This document shows, one piece after another, positions 7,987-17,193 of a stretch of DNA of 64,000 bases. The notes beneath the pieces are model-generated. The model ran no database searches and was not told the DNA's origin. It saw nothing but the letters and a program-made list of their open reading frames with translations. The position numbers and the translations under genes were made by a program. The stretch is from Pseudoxanthomonas sp. X-1 (GTDB lineage Bacteria > Pseudomonadota > Gammaproteobacteria > Xanthomonadales > Xanthomonadaceae): contig NZ_CP083376.1 in the NCBI RefSeq assembly GCF_020042665.1, forward strand, positions 4,066,001-4,130,000, read 5' to 3'. The first letter of the stretch is position 1; each line of letters begins with the position of its first letter.

Positions 7987-9548
7987 AGGCCGCGACCCTG
8001 CGCAGCTTCCTGTCGCTGCACACCTGGGCCGGGCTGCTGGCCGGGATGGCGCTGTTCATCGCCTTCTATGCCGGCGCCTTCAGCATCTTCACCCACGACC
8101 TCAGCGACTGGGCCCCACGCCCGGCCGCGGCCGATGCCGCGGGCGCGGACCCGGCGCAGACGCTGGCCCGCGCCCAGGCCCTGGTGGACGCCGTGCAGCG
8201 CCAGCATCCGGCCGCGCGCGACGCGATGTTCCTGGTGCTGGCCGGCGACCATGGCCCGGTGCCGCGCGTGTTCCATCAGCCGCCCGGCGGGCGCGAGACC
8301 TTCCAGTACCGGCTCGACGAACACGGCGCGGTGCGGCAGTTGCCGCAGCGCGTGGGCTTCGTCGATTTCCTCTACGACCTGCACTTCACCGCCGGGCTGC
8401 CGCGCACCTTCGGCACCTATCTGTTCGGCGTGGTGTGCGTGCTGTACGGGCTGGCGCTGGTGTCCGGCGTGGTGGCCTATGCGCCGGTGCTGCTGAAGGA
8501 CCTGTTCGCGCTGCGCGTGGGCAGCAACCTCAAGCGCCTGTGGCAGGACGCGCACAACGTGATCGGCATGCTCTCGCTGCCGTTCCACGTGATCTTCGCC
8601 TGGTCGGGCGCGGTGCTGACGCTGGGCCTGGTGCTGCTGGCGCCGTTCCAGTACCTGGTGTTCGGCGGCAAGCTGATGCAGGTGCTCGCGTCGGACTTCG
8701 AGGTCGTCCCGCACGTCGCGCCGGCCAAGGTCGCCGCGCCGACGCTGCCGGTGGCCGAGCTGATCCGCCGCGCGCAGCTGGCGCTGCCGGGCATGGAGGT
8801 GGAATCCATCGCCTACCACGATGCCGGCGATGCCAACGCCCAGATCGAGCTGTACGGCGAGATCGACCAGCGCCATCTCAACACGCTGGCGGTGGTCGCG
8901 CTCAACGGCGCCAGCGGCCAGGTGCTGCGGGTGGTCGACCCGCGCGGGATGTCGCCGGGCACCGCGATGCTGCGCGGGCTGCAGGCGCTGCATTTCGGCA
9001 GCTACGGCCACAACGCGGTGCACTGGCTGTACTTCGTGCTGGGCCTGGGTGGGGCGTTCCTGTTCTACAGCGGCAACCTGCTGTGGATCGAGGCGCGGCG
9101 CAAGCGGCGCACGCCGCAGCAGCCGGCGCGCACGCAGGTGATGGCGCGGCTGACGCTCGGCGTCTGCCTGGGCTGCGTGGGCGGGGTCTCGGCGCTGTTC
9201 ATCGCCGGTGCCCTGCTGCCCGAGGCGCAGGCGAAGTTCGCCTACTACGCGGTGTTCTTCGCGCTGCTGCTGTGGGCGCTGCTGCGTGCGCCGGCCAGGG
9301 CCGGTGCGGAGCTGCTGTTCGCCTGCGCGGCGCTGACCGCGCTGGTGCCGGTGGCCGGGTGGATCGGCACCGGCGAGCATCTGTTCGCGGCGCTGTGGCA
9401 CGGGCACTGGACGCGCTTCGGCGTGGGCGCGATCGCGCTGCTGCTGGCGGTGGCGTACTGGCGCATGGGCGTGGCCGCGCGCCGTCGCGCCCTTGCCGGC
9501 GAGGCCAACAGCGTGTGGTCGGCCCAGGCGCCCGCCGGCGCGGGTTGA
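7983..9548 (+). CDS. PepSY-associated transmembrane protein (putative iron/siderophore reductase)
   Basis: PepSY_TM proteins of this type are linked to reduction of ferric siderophores on the periplasmic side of the inner membrane. The 521-residue protein begins with a conserved FLSLHTWAGLLAGMALF membrane segment. A periplasmic PepSY-like domain (about 45-135) follows, then the DLHFTAGLP and LWQDAHNVIGMLSLPFH segments with conserved histidines. The C-terminal half has further membrane helices. It is the last gene of the operon that begins with the TonB receptor. Iron reduction is inferred from family and context. Confidence 0.85.
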   Translation: MKAATLRSFLSLHTWAGLLAGMALFIAFYAGAFSIFTHDLSDWAPRPAAADAAGADPAQTLARAQALVDAVQRQHPAARDAMFLVLAGDHGPVPRVFHQPPGGRETFQYRLDEHGAVRQLPQRVGFVDFLYDLHFTAGLPRTFGTYLFGVVCVLYGLALVSGVVAYAPVLLKDLFALRVGSNLKRLWQDAHNVIGMLSLPFHVIFAWSGAVLTLGLVLLAPFQYLVFGGKLMQVLASDFEVVPHVAPAKVAAPTLPVAELIRRAQLALPGMEVESIAYHDAGDANAQIELYGEIDQRHLNTLAVVALNGASGQVLRVVDPRGMSPGTAMLRGLQALHFGSYGHNAVHWLYFVLGLGGAFLFYSGNLLWIEARRKRRTPQQPARTQVMARLTLGVCLGCVGGVSALFIAGALLPEAQAKFAYYAVFFALLLWALLRAPARAGAELLFACAALTALVPVAGWIGTGEHLFAALWHGHWTRFGVGAIALLLAVAYWRMGVAARRRALAGEANSVWSAQAPAGAG

Positions 9549-9622
9549 TCCCTTCGATCACCGGCTGGTGACACCCCTGCGGGGCATGCTGATCGGCAAC
9601 CGTCGCAACGCCGATCCATGCC

Positions 9623-10612
9623 ATGCATCTGCCCTCGTCCGACAAACTGAGCCGTCGCCTGCAGAAGCTGCAGGACAGTTTTCCGGTGGCGCTGGCCAAG
9701 CGCTTCGCCGAGAGCGACCTGATGACCCAGGCCGCGGCCCTGACCTTCTACGCGCTGCTGTCGCTGGCGCCGCTGCTGGTGCTGCTGCTGTGGATCGTGG
9801 CCTCGCTCTACCCGCCGGCGCAAGACGAACTGCTGCGCCAGATCGCGGGGCTGGCCGGGCCACAGGCCGGCGCCGTGGCGCGCACCGTGCTGACCAACGC
9901 CAAGGCCCAGCCCAGCGTGGGATCGCTGGCCGGGCTGTGGAGCACGCTGCTGCTGTTCGTCGGCGCCACGGCGGTATTCGCGCGCCTGCAGGCCGCGTTG
10001 AACCTGATCTTCTACACCGATCGCACCGAGCTGACCGGAGGGGTGTGGGATTTCCTGAAGAAGCGCGTGTTCTCCTTCGGCGTGGTGCTGGGGCTGGGCT
10101 TCCTGCTGATCGTCTCGATGATGGCCGCCACCGCGCTGCAGGTGGTGCTGGCCAGCGTGCCCTCACTGCTGCCGGTGCTGGGCAATGCGCTGACCTTCGT
10201 GCTGTACGCGGCGGCGTTCGGCTTCCTCTACCACTACCTGCCCGACCGGCCGGTCGAATGGCGCCAGGCGCTGCTGGGCGGGGTGATCACCGCCGGGCTG
10301 TTCATCGCCGGGCGCTACGGCATCGGCCTGTACCTGGCGAGCACCGACCCCGGCAGCGCCTACGGGACGATGGGCGCGATGGTGATCATGCTGGTGTGGC
10401 TGTACTACGCCACGGTGGTGTTCTTCATCGGGGCGCTGCTGACCGCGGTGATCGACGAGCGGATGGATGCCCGTGCCGCGCACCGCGCGGCCGAGCGCGA
10501 GGCGGTCTTGCGCCAGAGTCCCACCGAGCGCCCGGCGGCGGTCGATCCGGACGCCCAGGCACTGCCGGCGCAGGAGCTGCCGTCGCATCGGGACTGCGCG
10601 CCGCGGGCGTAA
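9623..10612 (+). CDS. YihY/BrkB family inner-membrane protein
   Basis: The 329-residue protein has about six membrane helices and the family pattern AAALTFYALLSLAPLLVLLL near the start. It also has YHYLPDRPVEWRQALLGG and GAMVIMLVWLYYATVVFFIGA further on. These proteins were once called ribonuclease BN; that assignment is wrong for this family and the function is unknown. The last 50 residues form a charged, Pro/Ala-rich tail in the cytoplasm. It follows the iron operon by 74 bases and is probably separate. Confidence 0.88.
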   Translation: MHLPSSDKLSRRLQKLQDSFPVALAKRFAESDLMTQAAALTFYALLSLAPLLVLLLWIVASLYPPAQDELLRQIAGLAGPQAGAVARTVLTNAKAQPSVGSLAGLWSTLLLFVGATAVFARLQAALNLIFYTDRTELTGGVWDFLKKRVFSFGVVLGLGFLLIVSMMAATALQVVLASVPSLLPVLGNALTFVLYAAAFGFLYHYLPDRPVEWRQALLGGVITAGLFIAGRYGIGLYLASTDPGSAYGTMGAMVIMLVWLYYATVVFFIGALLTAVIDERMDARAAHRAAEREAVLRQSPTERPAAVDPDAQALPAQELPSHRDCAPRA

Positions 10613-10732
10613 GGGTTGCGTTGGAAGGGGTCGGAGCGCTGGCTCCTCGGCTGCCGAGGGTGATGGCGTCGCCTGCCCGCCTGCTCTGGGCCGATGGGCA
10701 TTGGACGGGACGCTGAGACGGGCTGGTTTGCC

Positions 10733-10830
10733 GCGAAGAGCACCCGCCCCTCCCCCTCAGCCGCCAGCTCGCGACTTCGAGCTCCCCCTCGCCTGCGGCC
10801 GGAAGGGAGGGCGCCCAACGCGGGCTGGCG
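10733..10830. repeat. Dispersed intergenic repeat, family B copy 2
   Basis: This copy shares GCGACTTCGAGCTCCCCCT, CCTGCGGCC and the flanking GCGAAGAGC with 1995-2075. It takes up much of the gap 10613-10917, in which no gene or clear promoter is seen. Confidence 0.6.
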
Positions 10831-10917
10831 CGCAGGGAGAGGGACACGCACGGCCGGAGCGCGAGGAAGGGCCGGAGGCGGCTCGGCTTGACGGGCGTGG
10901 CATCCTAGTCGTCTGCC

Positions 10918-12648
10918 ATGGCCCGTATCCCCGACGCCTTCATCGACGACCTGCTCGCCCGGACGGACATCGTCGAGGTGATCGGCACGCGCGTGCCGCT
11001 CAAGCGCCAGGGCAAGGAATACGCGGCGCGCTGCCCGTTCCACGACGAGCGCTCGGCCAGCTTCACCGTCTCGCCGGTCAAGCAGTTCTATCACTGCTTC
11101 GGCTGCGGCGCGCACGGCACGGCGATCAGCTTCCTGATGAACTACGACCGCCTCGAGTTCCTCGACGCGGTCGACGAACTGGCCAAGCGCGCCGGCATGG
11201 AGGTCCCGCGCGAGACCGCCCAGCGCAACCAGAGCGACGACAGCCGCGAGCTGTACACGATGCTGGAGGCCAGCGCGCGCTTCTTCCAGCGGCAGCTGGA
11301 GGCCAGCGACAAGGCCCGGGCGTACCTGGACGGACGCGGCGTGGACGCGGCCACGCGCGCGGCGTTCGGCATCGGCTATGCGCCCGATGGCTATTCGGCG
11401 CTGAAGGACGCGCTGGGCACCGACGCGCGCCGGATGCAGCTGCTCGAGCGCGGCGGCATGTTCTCCAAGAACGACCGCGGCCACGTCTACGACAAGTTCC
11501 GCGACCGCGTGATGTTTCCCATCGCCGACCGGCGCGGGCGCACCATCGCCTTCGGCGGGCGCGTGCTGGACAAGGACGACGGCCCCAAGTACCTCAACAG
11601 CCCCGAGACCGCGCTGTTCCACAAGGGCCGCGAGCTGTACGGCCTGTGGCAGGTGCGCCAGGCCAACCAGAAGATCGAGAAGCTGGTGGTGGTGGAGGGC
11701 TACATGGACGTGGTCAGCCTGTTCCAGTTCGGCGTGAAGTACGCGGTGGCCACGCTGGGCACGGCGACCACGCCGGACCATGCCGAGCTGCTGTTCCGCA
11801 ACGCGGCCGACGTGTACTTCTGCTTCGACGGCGACGCGGCCGGGCAGCGCGCCGGCTGGCGCGCGCTGGAGTCGGTGCTGCCGCGGATGAAGGACGGGCG
11901 GCAGGCGTTCTTCCTGTTCCTGCCCGACGGTGAGGACCCGGACACCATCGTGCGCAAGGAGGGCGCCGAGGGCTTCGCCGCGCGCCTGGCCCAGGCCACG
12001 CCGCTGTCGGAATTCTTCTTCGACGAGCTCTCGCGCGAGATCAACCTGGGCACGCTGGACGGCAAGGCGCGCCTGGCCGAACGCGCCAAGCCGCTGCTGG
12101 CGCAGATCCCCGACGGCGCCTTCGGCGACCTGATGCGCGCGCAGCTGGCGCGGATCACCGGCGTGGGCGCCAACCCGCCGCCGGCCCCGCCCGCCGCGCG
12201 GCCGGTCGCGCGCCGCGCCGCGCCGGGCCCGCAGCAGCGGCCCAGCCTGGTGCGCAGCGCGATCCTGCTGCTGCTGCACGCGCCGTCGCTGGCGCTGGAA
12301 GTGCCGATGCCCTACACCTTCGCCGGCCTGCGTTTGCCCGGCATCGCGCTGCTGACCGAGCTGCTGGACATCATCCAGGCGCGCCCGGAGATCACCCCCG
12401 GCGCACTGCTGGAGCACTTCGCCGAACGCGAGGAACTGCCCGCGCTGCAGAAGCTGATGATGCAGGCGCTGCCCGGCGAGGAAACCACCTGGCGCCAGGA
12501 GCTGCACGATGCGGTGGTGCAGCTGGAGAAGCAGACCCTGCAGCAGCGCCTGGACGAACTGCTGGCCAAGCAGCGCGCGCAGGGCCTGGACGACACCGAC
12601 AAGTACGAACTGCGCGAACTGCTCAAGGCGCGCGCGTCGGGGCATTGA
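10918..12648 (+). CDS. dnaG: DNA primase
   Basis: DnaG makes RNA primers for replication. The 576-residue protein has an N-terminal CHC2 zinc finger (Cys39, His42, Cys60, Cys63). A primase core with a TOPRIM domain follows, with the glutamate in VVEGYMDVV and the acidic motif DGDAAG. A helical C-terminal domain (about 430-576) would bind DnaB helicase. Length is normal for the group. The gene is isolated from rpsU by about 6.5 kb and is followed by an SBF-like transporter, not rpoD, so the classic rpsU-dnaG-rpoD order is broken here. Confidence 0.97.
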   Translation: MARIPDAFIDDLLARTDIVEVIGTRVPLKRQGKEYAARCPFHDERSASFTVSPVKQFYHCFGCGAHGTAISFLMNYDRLEFLDAVDELAKRAGMEVPRETAQRNQSDDSRELYTMLEASARFFQRQLEASDKARAYLDGRGVDAATRAAFGIGYAPDGYSALKDALGTDARRMQLLERGGMFSKNDRGHVYDKFRDRVMFPIADRRGRTIAFGGRVLDKDDGPKYLNSPETALFHKGRELYGLWQVRQANQKIEKLVVVEGYMDVVSLFQFGVKYAVATLGTATTPDHAELLFRNAADVYFCFDGDAAGQRAGWRALESVLPRMKDGRQAFFLFLPDGEDPDTIVRKEGAEGFAARLAQATPLSEFFFDELSREINLGTLDGKARLAERAKPLLAQIPDGAFGDLMRAQLARITGVGANPPPAPPAARPVARRAAPGPQQRPSLVRSAILLLLHAPSLALEVPMPYTFAGLRLPGIALLTELLDIIQARPEITPGALLEHFAEREELPALQKLMMQALPGEETTWRQELHDAVVQLEKQTLQQRLDELLAKQRAQGLDDTDKYELRELLKARASGH

Positions 12649-12720
12649 GCGCTGCGGGTTCCCCGTCGTCGCCCCCACAGAGGCGGGAGCCCGGGGTCTT
12701 TGATTGGTTCGCGCGGAAGG

Positions 12721-12745
12721 CGCTGGATTCCCGCTTTCGCGGGAA
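12721..12745 (-). repeat. Short palindromic repeat, family C copy 1
   Basis: CGCTGGATTCCCGCTTTCGCGGGAA contains the CCCGC-TTTC-GCGGG hairpin found, inverted, at 55194-55217. This is a widespread type of intergenic repeat in high-GC proteobacteria. It abuts a REP-like repeat at 12760-12826. Confidence 0.6.
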
Positions 12746-12759
12746 TGACGGGACTTGGT

Positions 12760-12826
12760 GTGAGAGCCGCCATGGCGGCGAGGGGCTTTCCCGGTAGAGC
12801 CACATTGCCGCCATGGCGGCTCCCAC
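12760..12826. repeat. REP-like palindrome, family A copy 2
   Basis: Arms GTGAGAGCCGCCATGGCGGC and GCCGCCATGGCGGCTCCCAC enclose GAGGGGCTTTCCCGGTAGAG. It sits between dnaG and the SBF-like transporter gene. Confidence 0.85.
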
Positions 12827-12879
12827 ATAAACCCCATCCCATTCCGGAAGGCGCGCGCGGGTCTCACCGACAGCGCCGG

Positions 12880-12885
12880 TAGAAT
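12880..12885 (+). promoter_or_regulatory. -10 box (TAGAAT) of the SBF-like transporter
   Basis: TAGAAT lies 31 bases before the GTG start. The same hexamer precedes the M28 peptidase gene at 33010, so it may be a common -10 in this organism. No good -35 is visible. Confidence 0.4.
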
Positions 12886-12916
12886 CGACGTCCCCACCGC
12901 TCCACTGCCCCTGCTC

Positions 12917-13909
12917 GTGAACCTGCTCAAGCGTCTGCGCATCGACAATTTCACGCTCTGCCTGCTGGGCACGGTCCTGCTGGCCTCGCTGCTGCCGGTG
13001 CGAGGCACCGCGGCGGCGTGGATGGACGACATCACCGATGTGGCCATCGCCGCGCTGTTCTTCCTGCACGGTGCGCGCCTGTCGCGCGAGGCCATCGTCG
13101 CCGGCATGACCCACTGGCGACTGCATCTGACCATCCTGGCCTGCACCTTCGTGCTGTTTCCGTTGCTGGGCCTGCTGGTGCATCCGCTGGCCGCGCACCT
13201 GCTGACGCCGGGGCTGGCGCTGGGCCTGCTGTTCCTGTGCGCGCTGCCGTCCACGGTGCAGTCCTCGATCGCCTTCACCTCGATGGCCGGCGGCAACGTA
13301 CCGGCCGCGGTGTGCGCGGCATCGGCCTCCAGCCTGCTGGGCGTGTTCCTGACGCCGGCGATCATGACCCTGCTCGCCGGCACCCAGGGGCAGATGGCCG
13401 ATCCGCTGCAGGCCATGTTCAAGATCCTGCTGCAGCTGCTGGTGCCGTTCGTGGCCGGCCACCTGCTGCGCCCGCTGGTCGGCGGCTGGGTCGAGCGTCG
13501 GCGCGCGGTGCTCAAGTACACCGACCAGGGCACGATCCTGCTGGTGGTCTACACCGCCTTCAGCGCGGCGGTGGTCGAAGGCCTGTGGCACGACACGCCG
13601 CTGCTGGCGCTGCTGGGCGTGGTCGGCTTCGCCGCGGCGCTGCTGGGCGTGGCCATGGGGCTGATAACGCTGCTGGCGCGGCGGCTGGGCTTCAGCCGCA
13701 GCGACGAGATCGCCATCGTGTTCTGCGGTTCGAAGAAGAGCCTGGCCACCGGCGTGCCGATGGCCAAGGTGATGTTCGCCGGCGGCGCGCTGGGCGCGAT
13801 CGTGCTGCCGGTGATGATCTACCACCAGGTGCAGCTGATCACCTGCGCGGTCGTGGCCCAGCGCTATGCGCGCGGCAAGGCGCGCACCGACGCGCCGATC
13901 GCCGACTGA
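12917..13909 (+). CDS. Bile acid:sodium symporter family (SBF-like) transporter
   Basis: The 330-residue protein has nine or ten membrane helices and resembles the SBF-like/YfeH branch of the bile acid:sodium symporter superfamily. The conserved crossover stretches LPSTVQSSIAFTSMAGGN and FCGSKKSLATGVPMAK are present. The natural substrate of this branch is not settled; small organic anions are likely. It starts with GTG at 12917 without an obvious Shine-Dalgarno. The gene converges on the LacI-type regulator. Confidence 0.85.
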   Translation: MNLLKRLRIDNFTLCLLGTVLLASLLPVRGTAAAWMDDITDVAIAALFFLHGARLSREAIVAGMTHWRLHLTILACTFVLFPLLGLLVHPLAAHLLTPGLALGLLFLCALPSTVQSSIAFTSMAGGNVPAAVCAASASSLLGVFLTPAIMTLLAGTQGQMADPLQAMFKILLQLLVPFVAGHLLRPLVGGWVERRRAVLKYTDQGTILLVVYTAFSAAVVEGLWHDTPLLALLGVVGFAAALLGVAMGLITLLARRLGFSRSDEIAIVFCGSKKSLATGVPMAKVMFAGGALGAIVLPVMIYHQVQLITCAVVAQRYARGKARTDAPIAD

Positions 13910-13949
13910 GCCGGCGCGTTGGCGTTTTGCCGGCTCCTGGCCCCTGCTC

Positions 13950-14999
13950 CTACGCGAACAGCTCGAACTGGCTCAGATTCTCGGGCGTGATCAGGCGGAA
14001 GCGCGTGCGCTGCTCCGGCGCGCGCTCGAGTTCCTCGTTGGCGTGCAGCAGGTGCTGCAGGCCTGCGAGGATCTGCCCTTCCGGATCCTGGTCGATCACC
14101 GCGGCCAGGTCGCCGGCGCGCAGCAGTTCGGCGTGTTCGCGCGTGGCCTCATGGCCGATCCAGACCGGCGCCACCGCCAGCGGATGGCGACGCAGCGCGC
14201 GGCGGATGCCGCCCGAGCACGCGCCGGTGCTGTAGATCGCCACGATGTCGTGGCGATGGCGCAGGGTGTCGTGCAGCAGGGCGTGGGCGCGTTCGTTGTC
14301 GTCGGCCACTTCCACCGGCGGCAGCGGGTCCAGGTGCGGGAACTGTTCGGCCAGGATCTGGGTGAAGCCTTCCACCCGATCCAGCTGCGAGCGGAAATCC
14401 AGCGAGGCCACCGGCATCCAGACCTTGCCCGCCTGGCGGGTGAAGCGCCCGGCCAGATAGCCCGCGGTGCGCCCGGCCAGCACGTTGTCGATGCCCACGT
14501 AGGCCAGGCGCTGGATGCCCGACACGTCCGAGGTCATGGTCACCACCGGCGTGCCGGCGGCGTTGACCGCGCGCAGGGCCTGGGCGATGCGCGCGTTGTC
14601 GCGCGCCACGATCAGCAGGCCGTGGCGCGGGTACGGGGGATTTTCCAGGAACTCGGCCAGGCGCTCGTCGTCGCGCTCGCCCCAGGCGCTGCGATGCACG
14701 GTCACGCGCGGGCCGATCAGGCTGGCGTAGCGGTCCAGCGCGTTGTTGAAGCGCTGGAACAGCGCGATCTCGCTGTGCACCAGCACCACGTCGAAATGCA
14801 GCACGCCGTGGCGCACGTCCGGCAGCAGGCGGTTGGTGCCCAGGCGCTTGGCCGCCTCGACCACCTTGCGGCGCAGCGCGTCGGACACGCTGCCGCGCTC
14901 GTTTAGCACGCGGTCGACGGTGCTGGGGCTGACGCCCGCCTCGATGGCGATCTCGGTGAAGCGGGGACTGCGCTTGGTGCGGCGGCGCTCGGCACTCAT
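13950..14999 (-). CDS. LacI family transcriptional regulator
   Basis: The 349-residue protein has an N-terminal LacI helix-turn-helix (about residues 13-36, AIEAGVSPSTVDRVLNERG) and a periplasmic-binding-protein-like sensor domain (about 65-340). The usual hinge helix region is present but the sensor is diverged. LacI proteins bind sugar or nucleoside effectors and usually control an adjacent catabolic operon. No such operon is visible here: it lies between an SBF-like transporter (convergent) and the heme/cytochrome oxidase genes. The target may be distant. Confidence 0.88.
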   Translation of the reverse strand: MSAERRRTKRSPRFTEIAIEAGVSPSTVDRVLNERGSVSDALRRKVVEAAKRLGTNRLLPDVRHGVLHFDVVLVHSEIALFQRFNNALDRYASLIGPRVTVHRSAWGERDDERLAEFLENPPYPRHGLLIVARDNARIAQALRAVNAAGTPVVTMTSDVSGIQRLAYVGIDNVLAGRTAGYLAGRFTRQAGKVWMPVASLDFRSQLDRVEGFTQILAEQFPHLDPLPPVEVADDNERAHALLHDTLRHRHDIVAIYSTGACSGGIRRALRRHPLAVAPVWIGHEATREHAELLRAGDLAAVIDQDPEGQILAGLQHLLHANEELERAPEQRTRFRLITPENLSQFELFA

Positions 15000-15093
15000 G
15001 GATTCAGGCGATCACTCGAAGGAACGTGGCGGCGGCCGAACGGCGCCGCCCGCGCGACCATCCTCCCGCGCGCATGGCGCCGGCGCAACGGGC

Positions 15094-16020
15094 TCACAGG
15101 CTGCGCCCGGCGATGCCCGGCAGCAGCGGCGCCAGCCAGTGGTCCGCCAGCAGGAAGGCGAACAGCACCATCAGGTACACGATCGAATAGCGGAAGGTGC
15201 GCATGGCGAAGAACTCGTCCGGCGGGTCCAGCAGCTTCCATGCGTACCACAGGAAGCCCGCGCCCAGCACCAGCGCGCCGCCCAGGTAGAACAGCCCGCT
15301 GAGCCCGAACAGCACCGGCAGCAGCGTGGCCTCCACCAGCAGCACGGTGTAGAACAGGATCTGCCAGCGCGTGTAGACCACGCCGTGGGTGACCGGCAGC
15401 ATCGGGATCAGCGCCTTGGCGTAGTCCTCGCGGCGGAAGATCGCCAGCGCCCAGAAATGCGGCGGCGTCCAGACGAAGATGATCAGCACCAGCAGCAGGC
15501 TGTGGCCCCAGTCCCACGGGCCCTCCATGCCGGTGACCGCGGCCCAGCCCAGCATCGGCGGCGTGGCCCCGGCCAGCCCGCCGATGACGATGTTCTGCGG
15601 CGTGGCCCGCTTGAGGTAGACGGTGTAGATCACCGCATAGCCGATCAGCGAGAAGAAGGTCAGCACCGCGGTGATCACGTTGACCCACAGCACCAGGATG
15701 GCCATCGAGATCACGGTCAGCACCAGCGCGAACACCAGCACCTGCCACGGCTGCACCTTGCCCACCACCAGCGGGCGCCAGGAGGTGCGGGCCATCTGCG
15801 CGTCGATGCGCGCATCGAGCAGCTGGTTGATCGCCGCCGCCGCCGAAGCCGCGATCCAGATGCCGAGGAAGCCCAGCAGCCCGTGCCGCACCTGGGTGAC
15901 GCTGGGCAGGCCGGGGATCGCCAGGATCATGCCAACGAAGGCGGTGAACACGATCAGGGCCACCACCCGCGGCTTGGTCAGGTCCCAGTAGTCCTTGACC
16001 GTGGCGCGCGCGGCGCTCAT
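15094..16020 (-). CDS. ctaB: Protoheme IX farnesyltransferase (heme O synthase)
   Basis: CtaB (CyoE) farnesylates heme B to heme O, the step before heme A for the aa3 oxidase. The 308-residue protein has about nine membrane helices and the prenyltransferase motif [12 protein letters not shown] with its two aspartates. The conserved [11 protein letters not shown] and [11 protein letters not shown] segments are also present. Its start overlaps the ctaA stop (16017-16020, ATGA), so translation is likely coupled. It closes the cytochrome oxidase assembly cluster on the minus strand. Confidence 0.96.
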   Translation of the reverse strand: MSAARATVKDYWDLTKPRVVALIVFTAFVGMILAIPGLPSVTQVRHGLLGFLGIWIAASAAAAINQLLDARIDAQMARTSWRPLVVGKVQPWQVLVFALVLTVISMAILVLWVNVITAVLTFFSLIGYAVIYTVYLKRATPQNIVIGGLAGATPPMLGWAAVTGMEGPWDWGHSLLLVLIIFVWTPPHFWALAIFRREDYAKALIPMLPVTHGVVYTRWQILFYTVLLVEATLLPVLFGLSGLFYLGGALVLGAGFLWYAWKLLDPPDEFFAMRTFRYSIVYLMVLFAFLLADHWLAPLLPGIAGRSL

Positions 16021-17177
16021 TCCGGCGTCCTCAGTCGCGCCAGCAGCGAGACCATCACGAACAGCAGCACCACCGCGCCGGCGTTGTGCAGCACGGCCAC
16101 GCCCAGCGGCACGGCCAGCTTGACGTTGAGGATGCCCAGGGTCACCTGGGCCAGCAGCGCGACCAGCAGGCCCGCGCCCCAGCCGCGCATGCCCGGCTGG
16201 CGCCACAGCCGCAGCGCGCAGAACGCCAGCCAGCAGGCCAGGACGATGGCCATCAGCCGGTGCGCCATCTGGATGGCGATGCGTGAGGCGCCGTCGAGCA
16301 CGCCGCCTTCGTAGTCCACGCCGATGCCGCGCCACAGGGTGAACCCCTCGCGGAAGTCGTGCGGCGGCCACCACTGGCCCACGCACTGCGGGAAGTTGGC
16401 CATGCGCCAGCTGCCGCCGCCGCAGGCCAGCGCCGCGTAGTTGGCGCTGACCCAGCCGCCCAGCGCGATCTGCGCCACCAGCAGCGCCAGTCCCACGCCC
16501 AGCACGCGCTTGAGCGCGCGCGCGTCGACCAGGGTGATCGGCAGCTGGGTCGCCCGCCACGCCATCCATACCAGCAGGGCGAAGGTCGCCAGCCCGCCCA
16601 GCAGGTGGCCCATCACCACGATCGGCTTGAGCAGCCAGGTCACCGTCCACATGCCCAGCAGGGCCTGGAAGATGATCATCGCCAGGGTCAGCATGGCCAC
16701 GCGCGCGAGGTCGCTGTTCGACCAGCGCCAGGCCGCGACCAGCAGGATGCCCTCGCCGATCAGGGCCAGCGCGCTGGCCGCCACGTGCTGGCCCTTCATG
16801 TACAGCGGGATGGCCAGCGCCACCAGCGCCGCGGCCACGATGACCTGGACGACGCCCAGCCGGCGTCGGCGCGCGGCCATCAGCGCCAGGGCGAAGATCT
16901 CGATGCTGAGCATGCCGGCCAGGAAGCGGTGCACCTGCTCGCGCCAGGCCTTGTGGGTCTCCAGCGGACGGATCTTCAGCTGCGCGTGGTCGATGATCTC
17001 CGAGGGCGCCTGCGGCCAGGCCGCGCGACCGTAGCAGGTCGGCCAGTCCGGGCAGCTCAGGCCGGCGTCGGACAGGCGCACAAAGCCGCCGAAGACGATC
17101 GTGCTGGCGGTCATGAACGCCGCCAGCCAGGCGATGCGGTGGAAGTGCCGGAACGGCAGGCGTGGGAAGGCAGGCAT
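16017..17177 (-). CDS. ctaA: Heme A synthase (COX15/CtaA family)
   Basis: CtaA oxidises heme O to heme A. The 386-residue membrane protein has eight helices in two four-helix bundles, with conserved heme-ligand histidines in [31 protein letters not shown] and [16 protein letters not shown] segment near residue 42 matches the external loop seen in the proteobacterial/mitochondrial COX15 class. It is followed with a four-base overlap by ctaB and preceded by the SCO-like gene by 16 bases. Confidence 0.95.
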   Translation of the reverse strand: MPAFPRLPFRHFHRIAWLAAFMTASTIVFGGFVRLSDAGLSCPDWPTCYGRAAWPQAPSEIIDHAQLKIRPLETHKAWREQVHRFLAGMLSIEIFALALMAARRRRLGVVQVIVAAALVALAIPLYMKGQHVAASALALIGEGILLVAAWRWSNSDLARVAMLTLAMIIFQALLGMWTVTWLLKPIVVMGHLLGGLATFALLVWMAWRATQLPITLVDARALKRVLGVGLALLVAQIALGGWVSANYAALACGGGSWRMANFPQCVGQWWPPHDFREGFTLWRGIGVDYEGGVLDGASRIAIQMAHRLMAIVLACWLAFCALRLWRQPGMRGWGAGLLVALLAQVTLGILNVKLAVPLGVAVLHNAGAVVLLFVMVSLLARLRTPE

Positions 17178-17193
17178 TACGGTGGGGTTCGCT

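Noticed and set aside
10405..13533. 1042-codon open frame on the minus strand
   Set aside because: It crosses dnaG, two repeats and part of the transporter gene, all of which are convincing on the plus strand. Its translation has no domain.
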